Assembly: GCF_003711805.1 (NCBI RefSeq)
Contig: NZ_QXCP01000004.1
Location: forward strand, 186,001-250,000
Length of the DNA: 64,000 bases
From: Brachybacterium sp. EE-P12
GTDB taxonomy: Bacteria; Actinomycetota; Actinomycetes; Actinomycetales; Dermabacteraceae
Reading direction: 5' to 3'
Made by a program: the position numbers and the translations under genes
Notes under the pieces: model-generated
Database searches by the model: none
Seen by the model: the letters and a program-made list of their open reading frames with translations, nothing else
What the model was told of the DNA's origin: nothing
Shown: one piece after another, positions 23,796 through 31,080 of the stretch
Numbering within the stretch: position 1 is the first letter of the stretch
How the letters are laid out: each line of letters starts with the position of its first letter

Positions 23796-24436
23796 GCCCC
23801 GCGATCCGCGTCATCGTCGCCGACGACCAGGCGATCCTCCGCTCCGGCCTGGTCGCTCTGCTGCGGCTCGAGCAGGGCATCGACGTGGTGGGGGAGGCGG
23901 CCGACGGGGCGGGCACCCTCGAGGCCGTCGCCGCGCACCGCCCCGACGTGCTCCTGCTGGACGTGCAGATGCCGCCCGGCACCGCCGCGGACGGCACGGC
24001 CGGCCCGGCCGACGGCATCGAGGTGGCCGAGCACCTGCAGAACGCCGACGGCGCCCCGCGGATCATCGTGCTGACCACCTTCGGCAGGGCCGGCTACCTG
24101 CGCCGCACCATGGAGGCCGGCGCGGCCGGGTTCATGGTCAAGGACACCCCCGTCGAGCGGCTCGTCGACGCGATCCGCCGCGTCCACGAGGGGCTGAAGG
24201 TGGTGGATCCGGAGCTGGCGGCGCAGTCCCTCGCCGTCGGCCCCAGCCCCCTGACCGCGAAGGAGACCGAGGTGCTGCAGGCCGCCGCCGCAGGCGGCAC
24301 CACCGCCGCGATCGCGCAGCGGCTGTTCCTCTCCGAGGGGACGGTGCGCAACCACGTCTCCGCCGCGATCGGGAAGCTCGGCGTCGCGAACCGGGCCGAG
24401 GCCGTCAGGAGCGCCGCGGACAACGGGTGGATCTGA
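23792..24436 (+). CDS. Response regulator, NarL/LuxR type
   Basis: A 214-residue regulator. The receiver domain has D11-D12 (VADDQ), phosphoacceptor D57 (LLLDVQMP), a Thr in LTTFG and the invariant Lys in MVKDTP. The output domain is a LuxR-type helix-turn-helix (LTAKETEVLQ ... IAQRLFLSEGTVRNHVSAAIGKLG). Unusually, the loop after D57 is longer than in relatives: the sequence MPPGTAADGTAGPADGIEV replaces the common MPGxDGLE, an insertion of about 11 residues near the phosphorylation site. It is expected to control the ABC exporter upstream, perhaps through the dyad at 20859-20876. Confidence 0.9.
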   Translation: MSPAIRVIVADDQAILRSGLVALLRLEQGIDVVGEAADGAGTLEAVAAHRPDVLLLDVQMPPGTAADGTAGPADGIEVAEHLQNADGAPRIIVLTTFGRAGYLRRTMEAGAAGFMVKDTPVERLVDAIRRVHEGLKVVDPELAAQSLAVGPSPLTAKETEVLQAAAAGGTTAAIAQRLFLSEGTVRNHVSAAIGKLGVANRAEAVRSAADNGWI

Positions 24437-24453
24437 GCCTCCGCCGGCGCGCG

Positions 24454-24459
24454 TAGGGT
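24454..24459 (+). promoter_or_regulatory. -10 hexamer (TAGGGT) of the symporter-like gene
   Basis: TAGGGT, eight bases, then GTG 24468. It lies in the 31-bp gap after the response regulator, so this gene can be transcribed on its own, leaderless or nearly so. Confidence 0.5.
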
Positions 24460-24467
24460 GGTCCCCC

Positions 24468-25406
24468 GTGGAGACGATCGAGGCACTGCTCAGCGCGCTG
24501 ATCGGCGTCAGCGTGCCCGCCTTCGCGATCGCGTCGATGCTCTCGATGGGTCTGCGCACCCCGCTGCGCGCCTTCCGCGACCAGCTGCGCGATCGCCGCA
24601 CCGTCCTCGCCGTGCTGGGGGCGAACTTCGTGGTCGTCCCCGCCGTCGGCACGCTCCTGATCTGGCTGCTCAGCGACCTGCTGCCCCGGCAGACGGGGGA
24701 GGGGTTCGTCATCGCGCTGTGCGCCGCGGGCGCCCCGTTCGTGCTGCAGCTCGGGGCGATGGCCCGCATCCCCTACGGCGAGACGGCCGGCCCCATGGCC
24801 GTGCTGCTGCTCGGCTCGATCGTGTTCATGCCGCTCGTGGTCCCGTTCCTGCTGCGGGACGTGGAGGTGCACGGCTGGTCCGTCGCGGAGCTGCTGCTGG
24901 GCACGATGCTCTCCCCGATGATCGCCGGGATCGTCGTCGCCGCCGTCTGGCCGGGCCGCGCCGACGCCTTCGCCCGCATCGCCGGCGGTGTCGCGGCGGT
25001 CTCCGCGGTGCTCATGTTCCTCTCCGGCTTCGGCGCGAACTCCGGCTTCGTCCTCCAGCTGCTGCTGTCCCCGGTGATGCTGGTCGCCGCCGGGCTCGTC
25101 GCCCTCGCCTTCGCCGCGGGACGTTTCGCCGGCGACCTCGCCGGGGACACCCTCACCGTCCCCGACGGCCCCGCGATCCTCACCAGCCAGCGCAACATCG
25201 CCGCGGCCCTGCTGGTCGCCCGCACCGGCGCCGAGAACAGCGAGGCGGCCGGCTCGATCGTCGTCGCGATCCTGCTGCTGAGCGCGGTCGGCTTCGTGAT
25301 GCTCGTGCCCTACGCGCTGGTCAGCGGCTATCTGCGCCGCCGACGGGCGGGGGAGCGGGCCACCCTCGGGGTGCTCCTCGGGGTCGTCGGCCCCCGGGAC
25401 GGCTGA
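24468..25406 (+). CDS. Bile acid:sodium symporter (BASS)-like membrane transporter
   Basis: A 312-residue integral membrane protein with nine to ten helices. Features of the BASS/ArsB-like fold: the N-terminal helix pair with MGLRTPLRAFRDQLRDRRTV, the discontinuous helix GANFVVVPAVGTLL and the cross-over region LTSQRNIAAALLVARTG, where a polar pair (QRN) usually binds Na+. Bacterial members export or import organic anions such as pantoate, bile acids or glucosinolate-like acids; the substrate is unknown. Starts with GTG. The following 207-bp gap contains a 10-bp inverted repeat. Confidence 0.75.
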   Translation: METIEALLSALIGVSVPAFAIASMLSMGLRTPLRAFRDQLRDRRTVLAVLGANFVVVPAVGTLLIWLLSDLLPRQTGEGFVIALCAAGAPFVLQLGAMARIPYGETAGPMAVLLLGSIVFMPLVVPFLLRDVEVHGWSVAELLLGTMLSPMIAGIVVAAVWPGRADAFARIAGGVAAVSAVLMFLSGFGANSGFVLQLLLSPVMLVAAGLVALAFAAGRFAGDLAGDTLTVPDGPAILTSQRNIAAALLVARTGAENSEAAGSIVVAILLLSAVGFVMLVPYALVSGYLRRRRAGERATLGVLLGVVGPRDG

Positions 25407-25460
25407 GCGCCGCCGCCCCGCCGCCCGCACCATCGGTCACCCGGTGGTATCCAGTGTGAG

Positions 25461-25488
25461 GTGTCGGAATCACGGCGCATTCCGACAC
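25461..25488. repeat. 10-bp perfect inverted repeat GTGTCGGAAT-N8-ATTCCGACAC
   Basis: Perfect 10-bp arms with an 8-bp centre between the symporter-like gene and the ABC exporter gene, 126-153 bp before the exporter start. There is no T run, so it could be an operator or an RNA hairpin that ends the upstream transcript. Confidence 0.6.
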
Positions 25489-25601
25489 CCCTCATGGGAT
25501 GGGCGATTCAGGAGGGCGCGGGCCAGGCCTCCGAGCGCGGCGGGGCCCGCCGACGCGGTGCGCCCAGAGAGAACCCGCGCGGCGGGCGTCGGCGCGCGCC
25601 C

Positions 25602-25607
25602 TAGCCT
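25602..25607 (+). promoter_or_regulatory. -10 hexamer (TAGCCT), leaderless promoter of the ABC exporter
   Basis: TAGCCT, six bases, then GTG at 25614; transcription should begin at the start codon. Confidence 0.6.
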
Positions 25608-25613
25608 GGGAAG

Positions 25614-27428
25614 GTGGCATCCCTCCTGCGCATCGTCCGCTTCACCCGCGACCTGGCCCCGCTCTACGCGGCGGTCATCCTCTGCTCGATCCTCACCGCC
25701 GCGGCGGGCCTCGCCGTCCCCTTCCTGATCGGGAACGCGACCGACACGGTCACCGCGGCCGTCGGCGGGCGCACCCCCACCGGGACCGCGGTGCGCGCGG
25801 TGGTGCTGATCGCGGCGGCGGTGCTGGTCGCGGAGCTGCTGAACACCGTCGTCTCCAACGTCGGCGGCTGGTTCGGCGACGTGATGAGCAACCGGATGCG
25901 CACCATCCTCTCGGTGCGCTACTACGACAAGCTCCTCCACCTGCCGCAGCGCTGGTTCGACGGGGAGATCACCGGCACGATCGTGGCGCGGCTGAACCGC
26001 TCGATCACCGAGATCACGAACTTCGCCAAGATGATGTCGAACACCTTCGCCTCGATGCTCATCACGACCGTCGCGGTGCTCGCCATCAGCGCCTGGTACG
26101 CGTGGCCGCTGGCCCTGCTGCTGCTGATCGTGTTCCCGGTCTACGTGTGGCTGACCTCGCTGACCTCGGTCAAGTGGCAGCGCCTCGAGGCCGAGAAGAA
26201 CGAGCAGGTCGACATCGCCTCGGGCCGCTTCGCCGAGGTCGTGGGGCAGATCCGGGTGGTGAAGTCCTTCGTGCGCGAGCGCGGGGAGCTCGCCGACTTC
26301 AGCCGCCGTTTCCACGCCACCGATGCGACCACCCGCGCGCAGTCCACGCACTGGCATCGCATGGACGTGCTGCGCCGCGCGGTGCTGAACCTCGTGTTCT
26401 TCGGGATCTACGTGATCATCTTCGTGCGCACCGTCCAGGGGGCCTTCACGCTCGGCGAGATGGTGCTGCTGGTGCAGCTGATGAGCATGGCCAAGGCCCC
26501 CGTCGAGTCGATGAGCTGGGTCATCGACTCCTCCCAGCGGGCGATCGCGGGCTCGCGGGACTACTTCCGCGTCATGGAGGCCGAGGTCGATCCGCGCACC
26601 GCCGCGATGCTCGCCCGCGCCGAGGAGGATGCCCCGGCCCCCGTCGTCGAGCCGGTGCCCGGCGCGCCCGTGGTCCGCTTCCGGGACGTGTCCTTCGCCT
26701 ACGAGGACGGCGAGGACGTGCTGCACGGCATCGACTTCTCCGTCGACCGGGGCGAGAAGGTCGCGCTGGTGGGCGAGTCCGGCGGCGGGAAGTCCACGAT
26801 CGTGAACCTGCTGCTGGGCCTCTACGAGCCGCGCGAGGGAGCGGTCGAGGTGGTGGGCCGCTCGAGCACGGAGCTGCCGCTGGACGTGCTCCGCTCCCGC
26901 ATCGGCGTGGTCTTCCAGGACGCCTCCCTGTTCTCCGGCACGCTGCGCGAGAACATCGCCTACGGCCGGCCCGGCGCGAGCGACGAGGAGGTCGTGGGCG
27001 CCGCCCGCCGCGCGAACGCCGACGGCTTCGTGCGCCGCTTCCCCGGCGGCTACGAGCAGGTGATCGGCGAGCGGGGGCTGAAGCTCTCCGGCGGTCAGCG
27101 CCAGCGCATCGCGGTCGCCCGCGCGATCCTCAAGGACGCTCCGGTGCTGGTGCTCGACGAGGCGACCTCCGCGCTCGACACCCGCGCCGAGCGGCAGGTG
27201 CAGGAGGGCCTGGACGAGCTGATGGAGGGACGCACCTCGCTGATCATCGCCCACCGCCTCTCGACCATCGCGGCCGTGGACCGGATCATCACCCTCGAGG
27301 ACGGGCGGATCGACGAGATCGGCACCCCCGCCGAGCTCGCCGCCTCCGGAGGGATCTACGCCCAGCTGCTGGACCTGCAGAGCTCGGGGGACCGCAGGCG
27401 CCTGGCGCGCTTCGACATCACCGGGTGA
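25614..27428 (+). CDS. ABC exporter, fused membrane and ATPase domains
   Basis: A 604-residue half-transporter of the MsbA/LmrA/BmrA type that works as a dimer. Six membrane helices lie in residues 15-300. The nucleotide domain (about 355-595) has Walker A GESGGGKST (K393), a Q-loop (VFQDASLFSGT), signature LSGGQRQR (about 492), Walker B VLVLDEATSALD and the H-loop IAHRLST. All catalytic residues are present, so it should be active. Exporters of this group move lipids, peptides or drugs. Starts with a leaderless GTG. No partner half-transporter is adjacent, consistent with a homodimer. Confidence 0.9.
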   Translation: MASLLRIVRFTRDLAPLYAAVILCSILTAAAGLAVPFLIGNATDTVTAAVGGRTPTGTAVRAVVLIAAAVLVAELLNTVVSNVGGWFGDVMSNRMRTILSVRYYDKLLHLPQRWFDGEITGTIVARLNRSITEITNFAKMMSNTFASMLITTVAVLAISAWYAWPLALLLLIVFPVYVWLTSLTSVKWQRLEAEKNEQVDIASGRFAEVVGQIRVVKSFVRERGELADFSRRFHATDATTRAQSTHWHRMDVLRRAVLNLVFFGIYVIIFVRTVQGAFTLGEMVLLVQLMSMAKAPVESMSWVIDSSQRAIAGSRDYFRVMEAEVDPRTAAMLARAEEDAPAPVVEPVPGAPVVRFRDVSFAYEDGEDVLHGIDFSVDRGEKVALVGESGGGKSTIVNLLLGLYEPREGAVEVVGRSSTELPLDVLRSRIGVVFQDASLFSGTLRENIAYGRPGASDEEVVGAARRANADGFVRRFPGGYEQVIGERGLKLSGGQRQRIAVARAILKDAPVLVLDEATSALDTRAERQVQEGLDELMEGRTSLIIAHRLSTIAAVDRIITLEDGRIDEIGTPAELAASGGIYAQLLDLQSSGDRRRLARFDITG

Positions 27429-27487
27429 GCAGCCGCCGGTTGTGCAGCCGGTGCAGGTCGCGGGACTCCATGCGGGGAACTGTATCC

Positions 27488-27506
27488 GGGCGCCCAGCGG
27501 GCGTCC
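27488..27506 (+). terminator. Hairpin 60 bp after the ABC exporter, possible terminator
   Basis: GGGCGCCC, loop AGC, GGGCGTCC: an 8-bp G+C stem with one G-U pair, and no T run. It ends 12 bases before the -10 of the next gene, so it separates the two units. Confidence 0.4.
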
Positions 27507-27518
27507 GGGGCCGGGCGC

Positions 27519-27524
27519 TACGAT
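27519..27524 (+). promoter_or_regulatory. Candidate -10 (TACGAT) of the SPFH cassette
   Basis: TACGAT gives a leader of about 33 nt carrying GAAGGAG before the ATG at 27564. Confidence 0.45.
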
Positions 27525-27563
27525 GGCGGCGATCACACGCTCGGGGGCGACGAAGGAGCTCAC

Positions 27564-28766
27564 ATGGGATTCATCCAGGCATTCAAGGGCGCGATCGGCG
27601 GCATGTTCGCCGATCAGTGGAAGGACTTCCTCACCGTGCCGGACGGCCTGCCGCAGACGGCGGCGCTGTTCCCCGCGGTGCCGCAGGGCACGAACGCCGG
27701 CCGCGGTGCGAACACCCGCGGCTCGAAGAACATCATCTCCAACGGTTCGAAGATCCTCGTGCCTCAGGGGTACGGGCTCATCACGGTCGTCGACGGCCGC
27801 GCCACGGGCCTGATCACCGAGGCCGGCGGCTACGAGTTCGACGACTCCTCGCCCGATGCGCGCTCGGTCTTCGCAGGCGACGAGGTGCTCGCCTCGACCG
27901 TCGGCACCTCCTGGGAGCGCTTCAAGTTCGGCGGCCGCCCCTCCTCGCAGCAGCTCGCCTTCTACGTGAACCTCAAGGAGATCCCCGACAACCGCTTCGG
28001 CACCCAGTCCGAGATCTACTGGGACGACGCCTACCTCAACGCGCAGGTCGGCGCGGTCACCCGCGGCTCCTACACGCTGCGGATCATCGACCCGCTGCTG
28101 TTCGTGCACAACTTCGTGCCGGCCTCGTTCATCTCCGCGAACGCGCCCGTGTTCGACTTCTCCGACCCCGACAACGCGGCCGGGAACCAGATGTTCCAGG
28201 AGGTCGTCGGCTCCCTCGCCCAGGCGTTCTCCCGCTATACGAACGATCCCGACAAGGGCAACCGCATCTCCCGCATCCAGGGCGACTCGGTGGGCTTCGC
28301 GCAGTCGCTCTCGGCCGCCGTCGAGGAGGGTTACCGCTGGTCCAGCGACCGCGGCCTCGCGATCGTGAAGACCTCGATCGTCTCGATCGAGTACGACCAG
28401 CGCACCCGTGAGCTGCTCGCCGACGTGCAGAAGGCCGACGCGCTCTCCGGTGCCCGTTCGCAGTCCTTCATGAACCAGGCCGCCGCGCGCGGTGTGCAGG
28501 CCGCGGGCGAGAACGGCGGCGGTGCGGGCCTGGCGATGTTCGGGGCCGGCATGGGTGCGGCCGGCGGCATGGTGAACCCGGCGCAGCCCTGGTCGCCGCC
28601 CGGCCAGCAGCAGGCCCCGCAGCAGCAGGCCCCGCAGCAGCAGGACGCCGCGCCGGCGCAGGAGGACCCCGTCGCGAAGCTCGCCCAGTACAAGCAGATG
28701 CTGGAGCAGGGGCTGATCAGCGAGGAGGACTACGAGGCGGCGAAGAAGGCCGCGCTCGGCCTCTGA
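27564..28766 (+). CDS. SPFH-domain protein of the YdjI/virion-core type, with SHOCT tail
   Basis: A 400-residue cytoplasmic protein. Residues about 20-300 match the SPFH (band 7) proteins annotated as virion core protein in Firmicutes (Bacillus YdjI). After it comes a Gly/Ala stretch, then a Gln/Pro repeat (QQQAPQQQAPQQQ, about 350-362) and a final short helix pair (DPVAKLAQYKQMLEQGLISEEDYEAAK), which is a SHOCT oligomerisation motif. YdjI links PspA to the membrane through YdjG and YdjH in Bacillus. Here it is followed by a zinc-ribbon membrane protein and a small membrane protein that could play the same parts, but no PspA gene is nearby. SD GAAGGAG supports the start. Confidence 0.8.
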   Translation: MGFIQAFKGAIGGMFADQWKDFLTVPDGLPQTAALFPAVPQGTNAGRGANTRGSKNIISNGSKILVPQGYGLITVVDGRATGLITEAGGYEFDDSSPDARSVFAGDEVLASTVGTSWERFKFGGRPSSQQLAFYVNLKEIPDNRFGTQSEIYWDDAYLNAQVGAVTRGSYTLRIIDPLLFVHNFVPASFISANAPVFDFSDPDNAAGNQMFQEVVGSLAQAFSRYTNDPDKGNRISRIQGDSVGFAQSLSAAVEEGYRWSSDRGLAIVKTSIVSIEYDQRTRELLADVQKADALSGARSQSFMNQAAARGVQAAGENGGGAGLAMFGAGMGAAGGMVNPAQPWSPPGQQQAPQQQAPQQQDAAPAQEDPVAKLAQYKQMLEQGLISEEDYEAAKKAALGL

Positions 28767-28785
28767 GGCGCGCCGACGCACGACG

Positions 28786-30051
28786 ATGACCGCACAGCCG
28801 CCGCAGGATCCGCAGGGGGAGCAGCCCCCGCAGCCGCCCACGCCCGGTGACCCGCACGAGCCCTCCGAGCGCATCATCGACACCAGCTCCGGGCGGCCCG
28901 ACGGGCTGAACAAGTGCCCCCGCTGCGGCTCCACCGAGATCCAGTACTCGCTGACCGCGAAGGCGCTGGTGTGCTCCTACTGCCGCTTCGCCTGGAACGA
29001 GGACGTCGCCGAGCAGCGCTTCGGGCTGGACTCCTCGATCGCGGAGCTGCGCGGCCACACCCTGGCGTCCGGCACCGCGGACGTCCGTGAGGACCTCACC
29101 ACCGTGACCCTGAAGTGCCAGGGCTGCGGCGCCGAGGTCGTCATCAACGTCGAGCAGGAGATGCAGGCCCGCTGCCACTGGTGCCGTCAGACCCTCTCGA
29201 TCAACACGCAGATCCCGGGCGGCGCGGTGCCGGATGCGGTGCTGCCCTTCCTGCTCACCCGCGAGGAGGCGGTCGAGCGGATCGACGCCTTCGCGGGCAA
29301 GCGCAAGACCTTCGCGCAGGGTCGCTTCAAGCAGGAGTTCGTGCCCGAGAACGTGATGGGCGTGTACATCCCGTATCTCGTGGTCGACGGGAACATGCAT
29401 GCCGTGCTGCGCGGCACCGGCGAGGTCACCACGCGCCAGTACACGGTGCGCCGACGCGTCGGCAAGGACCAGTACGTCACCGAGACCTATTACGACGCGG
29501 ACGTGTATGCCGTCCAGCGCGCCTTCGACCTGCTCGTCGACGACCTCACGGTCGAGTCCGCCAAGCGCTTCGACGCCGACGACAACGCCCGGGCCACCAA
29601 CAACATCCTCAGCGCCGTCCAGCCCTACGACACCGAGAACGCGGTCGTCTACAGCTCGCACTACCTCAAGGGCTTCACCTCCGAGCGCCGCGACCTGAAC
29701 GTCCGCGACGTCGACGCCGAGGTGGAGGACAAGTTCCTGGCGATCGCCCGGTCGAAGGCCACGCCCACCATCTCCCGCTACGACCGCGGGGTGCGCTGGG
29801 ACGAGGAGGGTGTGGCGGTGCACGGCTCCCGCTGGGTCTCGATCTACGTGCCGGTGTGGCTGTACAGCTACGCCGACTCCGCCAAGGGCGAGGGCTCCCT
29901 CGTCCACTACATCGCCGTGAACGCCCGCAACGGGAACACGATGGGCTCGGTGCCCGTCTCGCACCCGAAGATCTTCGCCGTCTCCTGCGCCGCGGGAACG
30001 GTCGCCGCGGTGCTCGGCGCGCTGGCGGGCCTCGCCTACATGTTCATGTGA
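28786..30051 (+). CDS. Zinc-ribbon protein with C-terminal membrane anchor (YdjG-like)
   Basis: A 421-residue protein. The first 40 residues are Pro/Gln-rich. Two zinc ribbons follow: C44-C47 with C63-C66, and C111-C114 with C130-C133. The middle (about 150-385) is a soluble domain with repeated beta strands (GVYIPYLVVDGNMHA, WVSIYVPVWLYSY), as in TFIIB-type zinc-ribbon proteins of unknown function. Residues about 395-418 form a membrane helix (VSCAAGTVAAVLGALAGLAYMF) at the very end. The order with an SPFH protein upstream resembles Bacillus YdjI-YdjG in reverse. Starts 19 bp after the SPFH gene; the next gene starts 42 bp after its stop. Confidence 0.78.
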   Translation: MTAQPPQDPQGEQPPQPPTPGDPHEPSERIIDTSSGRPDGLNKCPRCGSTEIQYSLTAKALVCSYCRFAWNEDVAEQRFGLDSSIAELRGHTLASGTADVREDLTTVTLKCQGCGAEVVINVEQEMQARCHWCRQTLSINTQIPGGAVPDAVLPFLLTREEAVERIDAFAGKRKTFAQGRFKQEFVPENVMGVYIPYLVVDGNMHAVLRGTGEVTTRQYTVRRRVGKDQYVTETYYDADVYAVQRAFDLLVDDLTVESAKRFDADDNARATNNILSAVQPYDTENAVVYSSHYLKGFTSERRDLNVRDVDAEVEDKFLAIARSKATPTISRYDRGVRWDEEGVAVHGSRWVSIYVPVWLYSYADSAKGEGSLVHYIAVNARNGNTMGSVPVSHPKIFAVSCAAGTVAAVLGALAGLAYMFM

Positions 30052-30093
30052 CCGGCCCGATGACCACGACCGACCGACCCCGAGGAGTCCCGC

Positions 30094-30414
30094 ATGCACC
30101 CGCTGCTCGCTGAGATCGCCGCGGATCCCTCCGTCGCGATGCTGCTGGCCGATTCCGGGGACGGGGCCGCCGGCATCGCCTTCCCCTTCCTCGCGGGCCC
30201 GGCCGTGTTCGCCGCGGTGTACATCGGCATCTACCGCTACTACCGCAACACCGACAAGCGCCACGAGTTCGAGAAGAAGACCGATGTCGCCGTCGGCAAC
30301 CTCCGCTCCGGCGACCGCCGCGTCGGCACCAACAATCGCCAGCGCAGCCGCACCATGTCCGGGCAGAACAGCACCGACCACCTCGAGCGCGTGCGCCGGA
30401 TCCGGGTGGAGTGA
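30094..30414 (+). CDS. Small single-span membrane protein of the SPFH cassette
   Basis: A 106-residue protein with one membrane helix at about residues 27-48 (GIAFPFLAGPAVFAAVYIGIYRYY), a short outside segment and a basic, Arg/Asn-rich cytoplasmic tail. I recognise no family. ATG 30094 has GAGGAG eight bases upstream. Its place after the zinc-ribbon protein suggests it is the third subunit, comparable in position to YdjH, but it is much shorter and the similarity is only in layout. Two bases separate its stop codon from the next ATG. Confidence 0.7.
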   Translation: MHPLLAEIAADPSVAMLLADSGDGAAGIAFPFLAGPAVFAAVYIGIYRYYRNTDKRHEFEKKTDVAVGNLRSGDRRVGTNNRQRSRTMSGQNSTDHLERVRRIRVE

Positions 30415-30415
30415 C

Positions 30416-30940
30416 ATGGGCGAGCGGCCGAGCCGTGCGCTGCTGCTCATCGGGGCTGTCGGCGTCGGCAAGACCACGGCTGCCGAGGCGGTCGGCGACG
30501 AGCTCGAGGAGCGGGGCGTCCCCGGCGCGGTGATCGATCTCGACGCGATCCGTCGCGGATGGCCGGCCCCGACCGGCGACCGCTTCAACACCGCGATCGA
30601 GCTCGTGAACCTGCGCGATATGGCGCGCAACTACCGCGGGACGGGCGCGGAGATCCTGGTCGCGGCGGGAGTGCTCGAGGAGAGAGCGGCTCGCAGCCGG
30701 TACGAGGAAGCGATGGGTGCTCCGCTCACGGTCGTGCGGCTCGTGGCCCCGCGCGAGCTGGTGCGTGCCCGCCTGCGCCGACGCCACGAGCACGAGCAGT
30801 CCGCGCTGGACTGGCATCTCGACCGCTTCGACGAGCTCACCGCGATCCTCGACGCCGCCGCGGTCGAGGACGCGACGGTCCCGATCGCCGAGGATCCCCG
30901 CGGCACGGCCCGCGCCGTGCTCGCCGCGGCGCGGTGCTGA
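30416..30940 (+). CDS. P-loop nucleotide kinase-like ATPase
   Basis: A 174-residue cytoplasmic protein with an N-terminal Walker A motif GAVGVGKTT (K19) and the adenylylsulfate/shikimate-kinase-like pattern VIDLDAIRRGWP (about residues 41-52), where an Asp-Arg pair would bind the acceptor. A lid-like Arg-rich segment (RARLRRRHEHEQ) follows at about 120. It belongs to the broad AAA_33/APS-kinase-like group; the substrate is unknown. ATG 30416 follows the previous stop by one base, so it is probably co-transcribed with the SPFH cassette. Confidence 0.75.
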   Translation: MGERPSRALLLIGAVGVGKTTAAEAVGDELEERGVPGAVIDLDAIRRGWPAPTGDRFNTAIELVNLRDMARNYRGTGAEILVAAGVLEERAARSRYEEAMGAPLTVVRLVAPRELVRARLRRRHEHEQSALDWHLDRFDELTAILDAAAVEDATVPIAEDPRGTARAVLAAARC

Positions 30941-31067
30941 GCCTCGGGTCTGTCCACACCGGAGAGCGGCCCGTGCCCAGGAACGCGATTCTCATGCTCC
31001 TCGGTGTGCCATCGCGCGTGCCGCCCCGGCCGTCCACAGCCGCCTGTCGTCCGGCGCTGTGAACGTG

Positions 31068-31073
31068 CACAAT
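31068..31073 (+). promoter_or_regulatory. Candidate -10 (CACAAT) of the exported phosphatase gene
   Basis: CACAAT, seven bases, ATG 31081. The GGAGG between them would be cut off or lie at the 5' end of the message, so it is probably not a ribosome site. Confidence 0.4.
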
Positions 31074-31080
31074 GGAGGTC

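Noticed and set aside
30955-31008. CACACCG and CGGTGTG inverted repeat between the P-loop kinase and phosphatase genes
   Set aside because: The arms are 7 bp and 40 bp apart; likely chance in this sequence.
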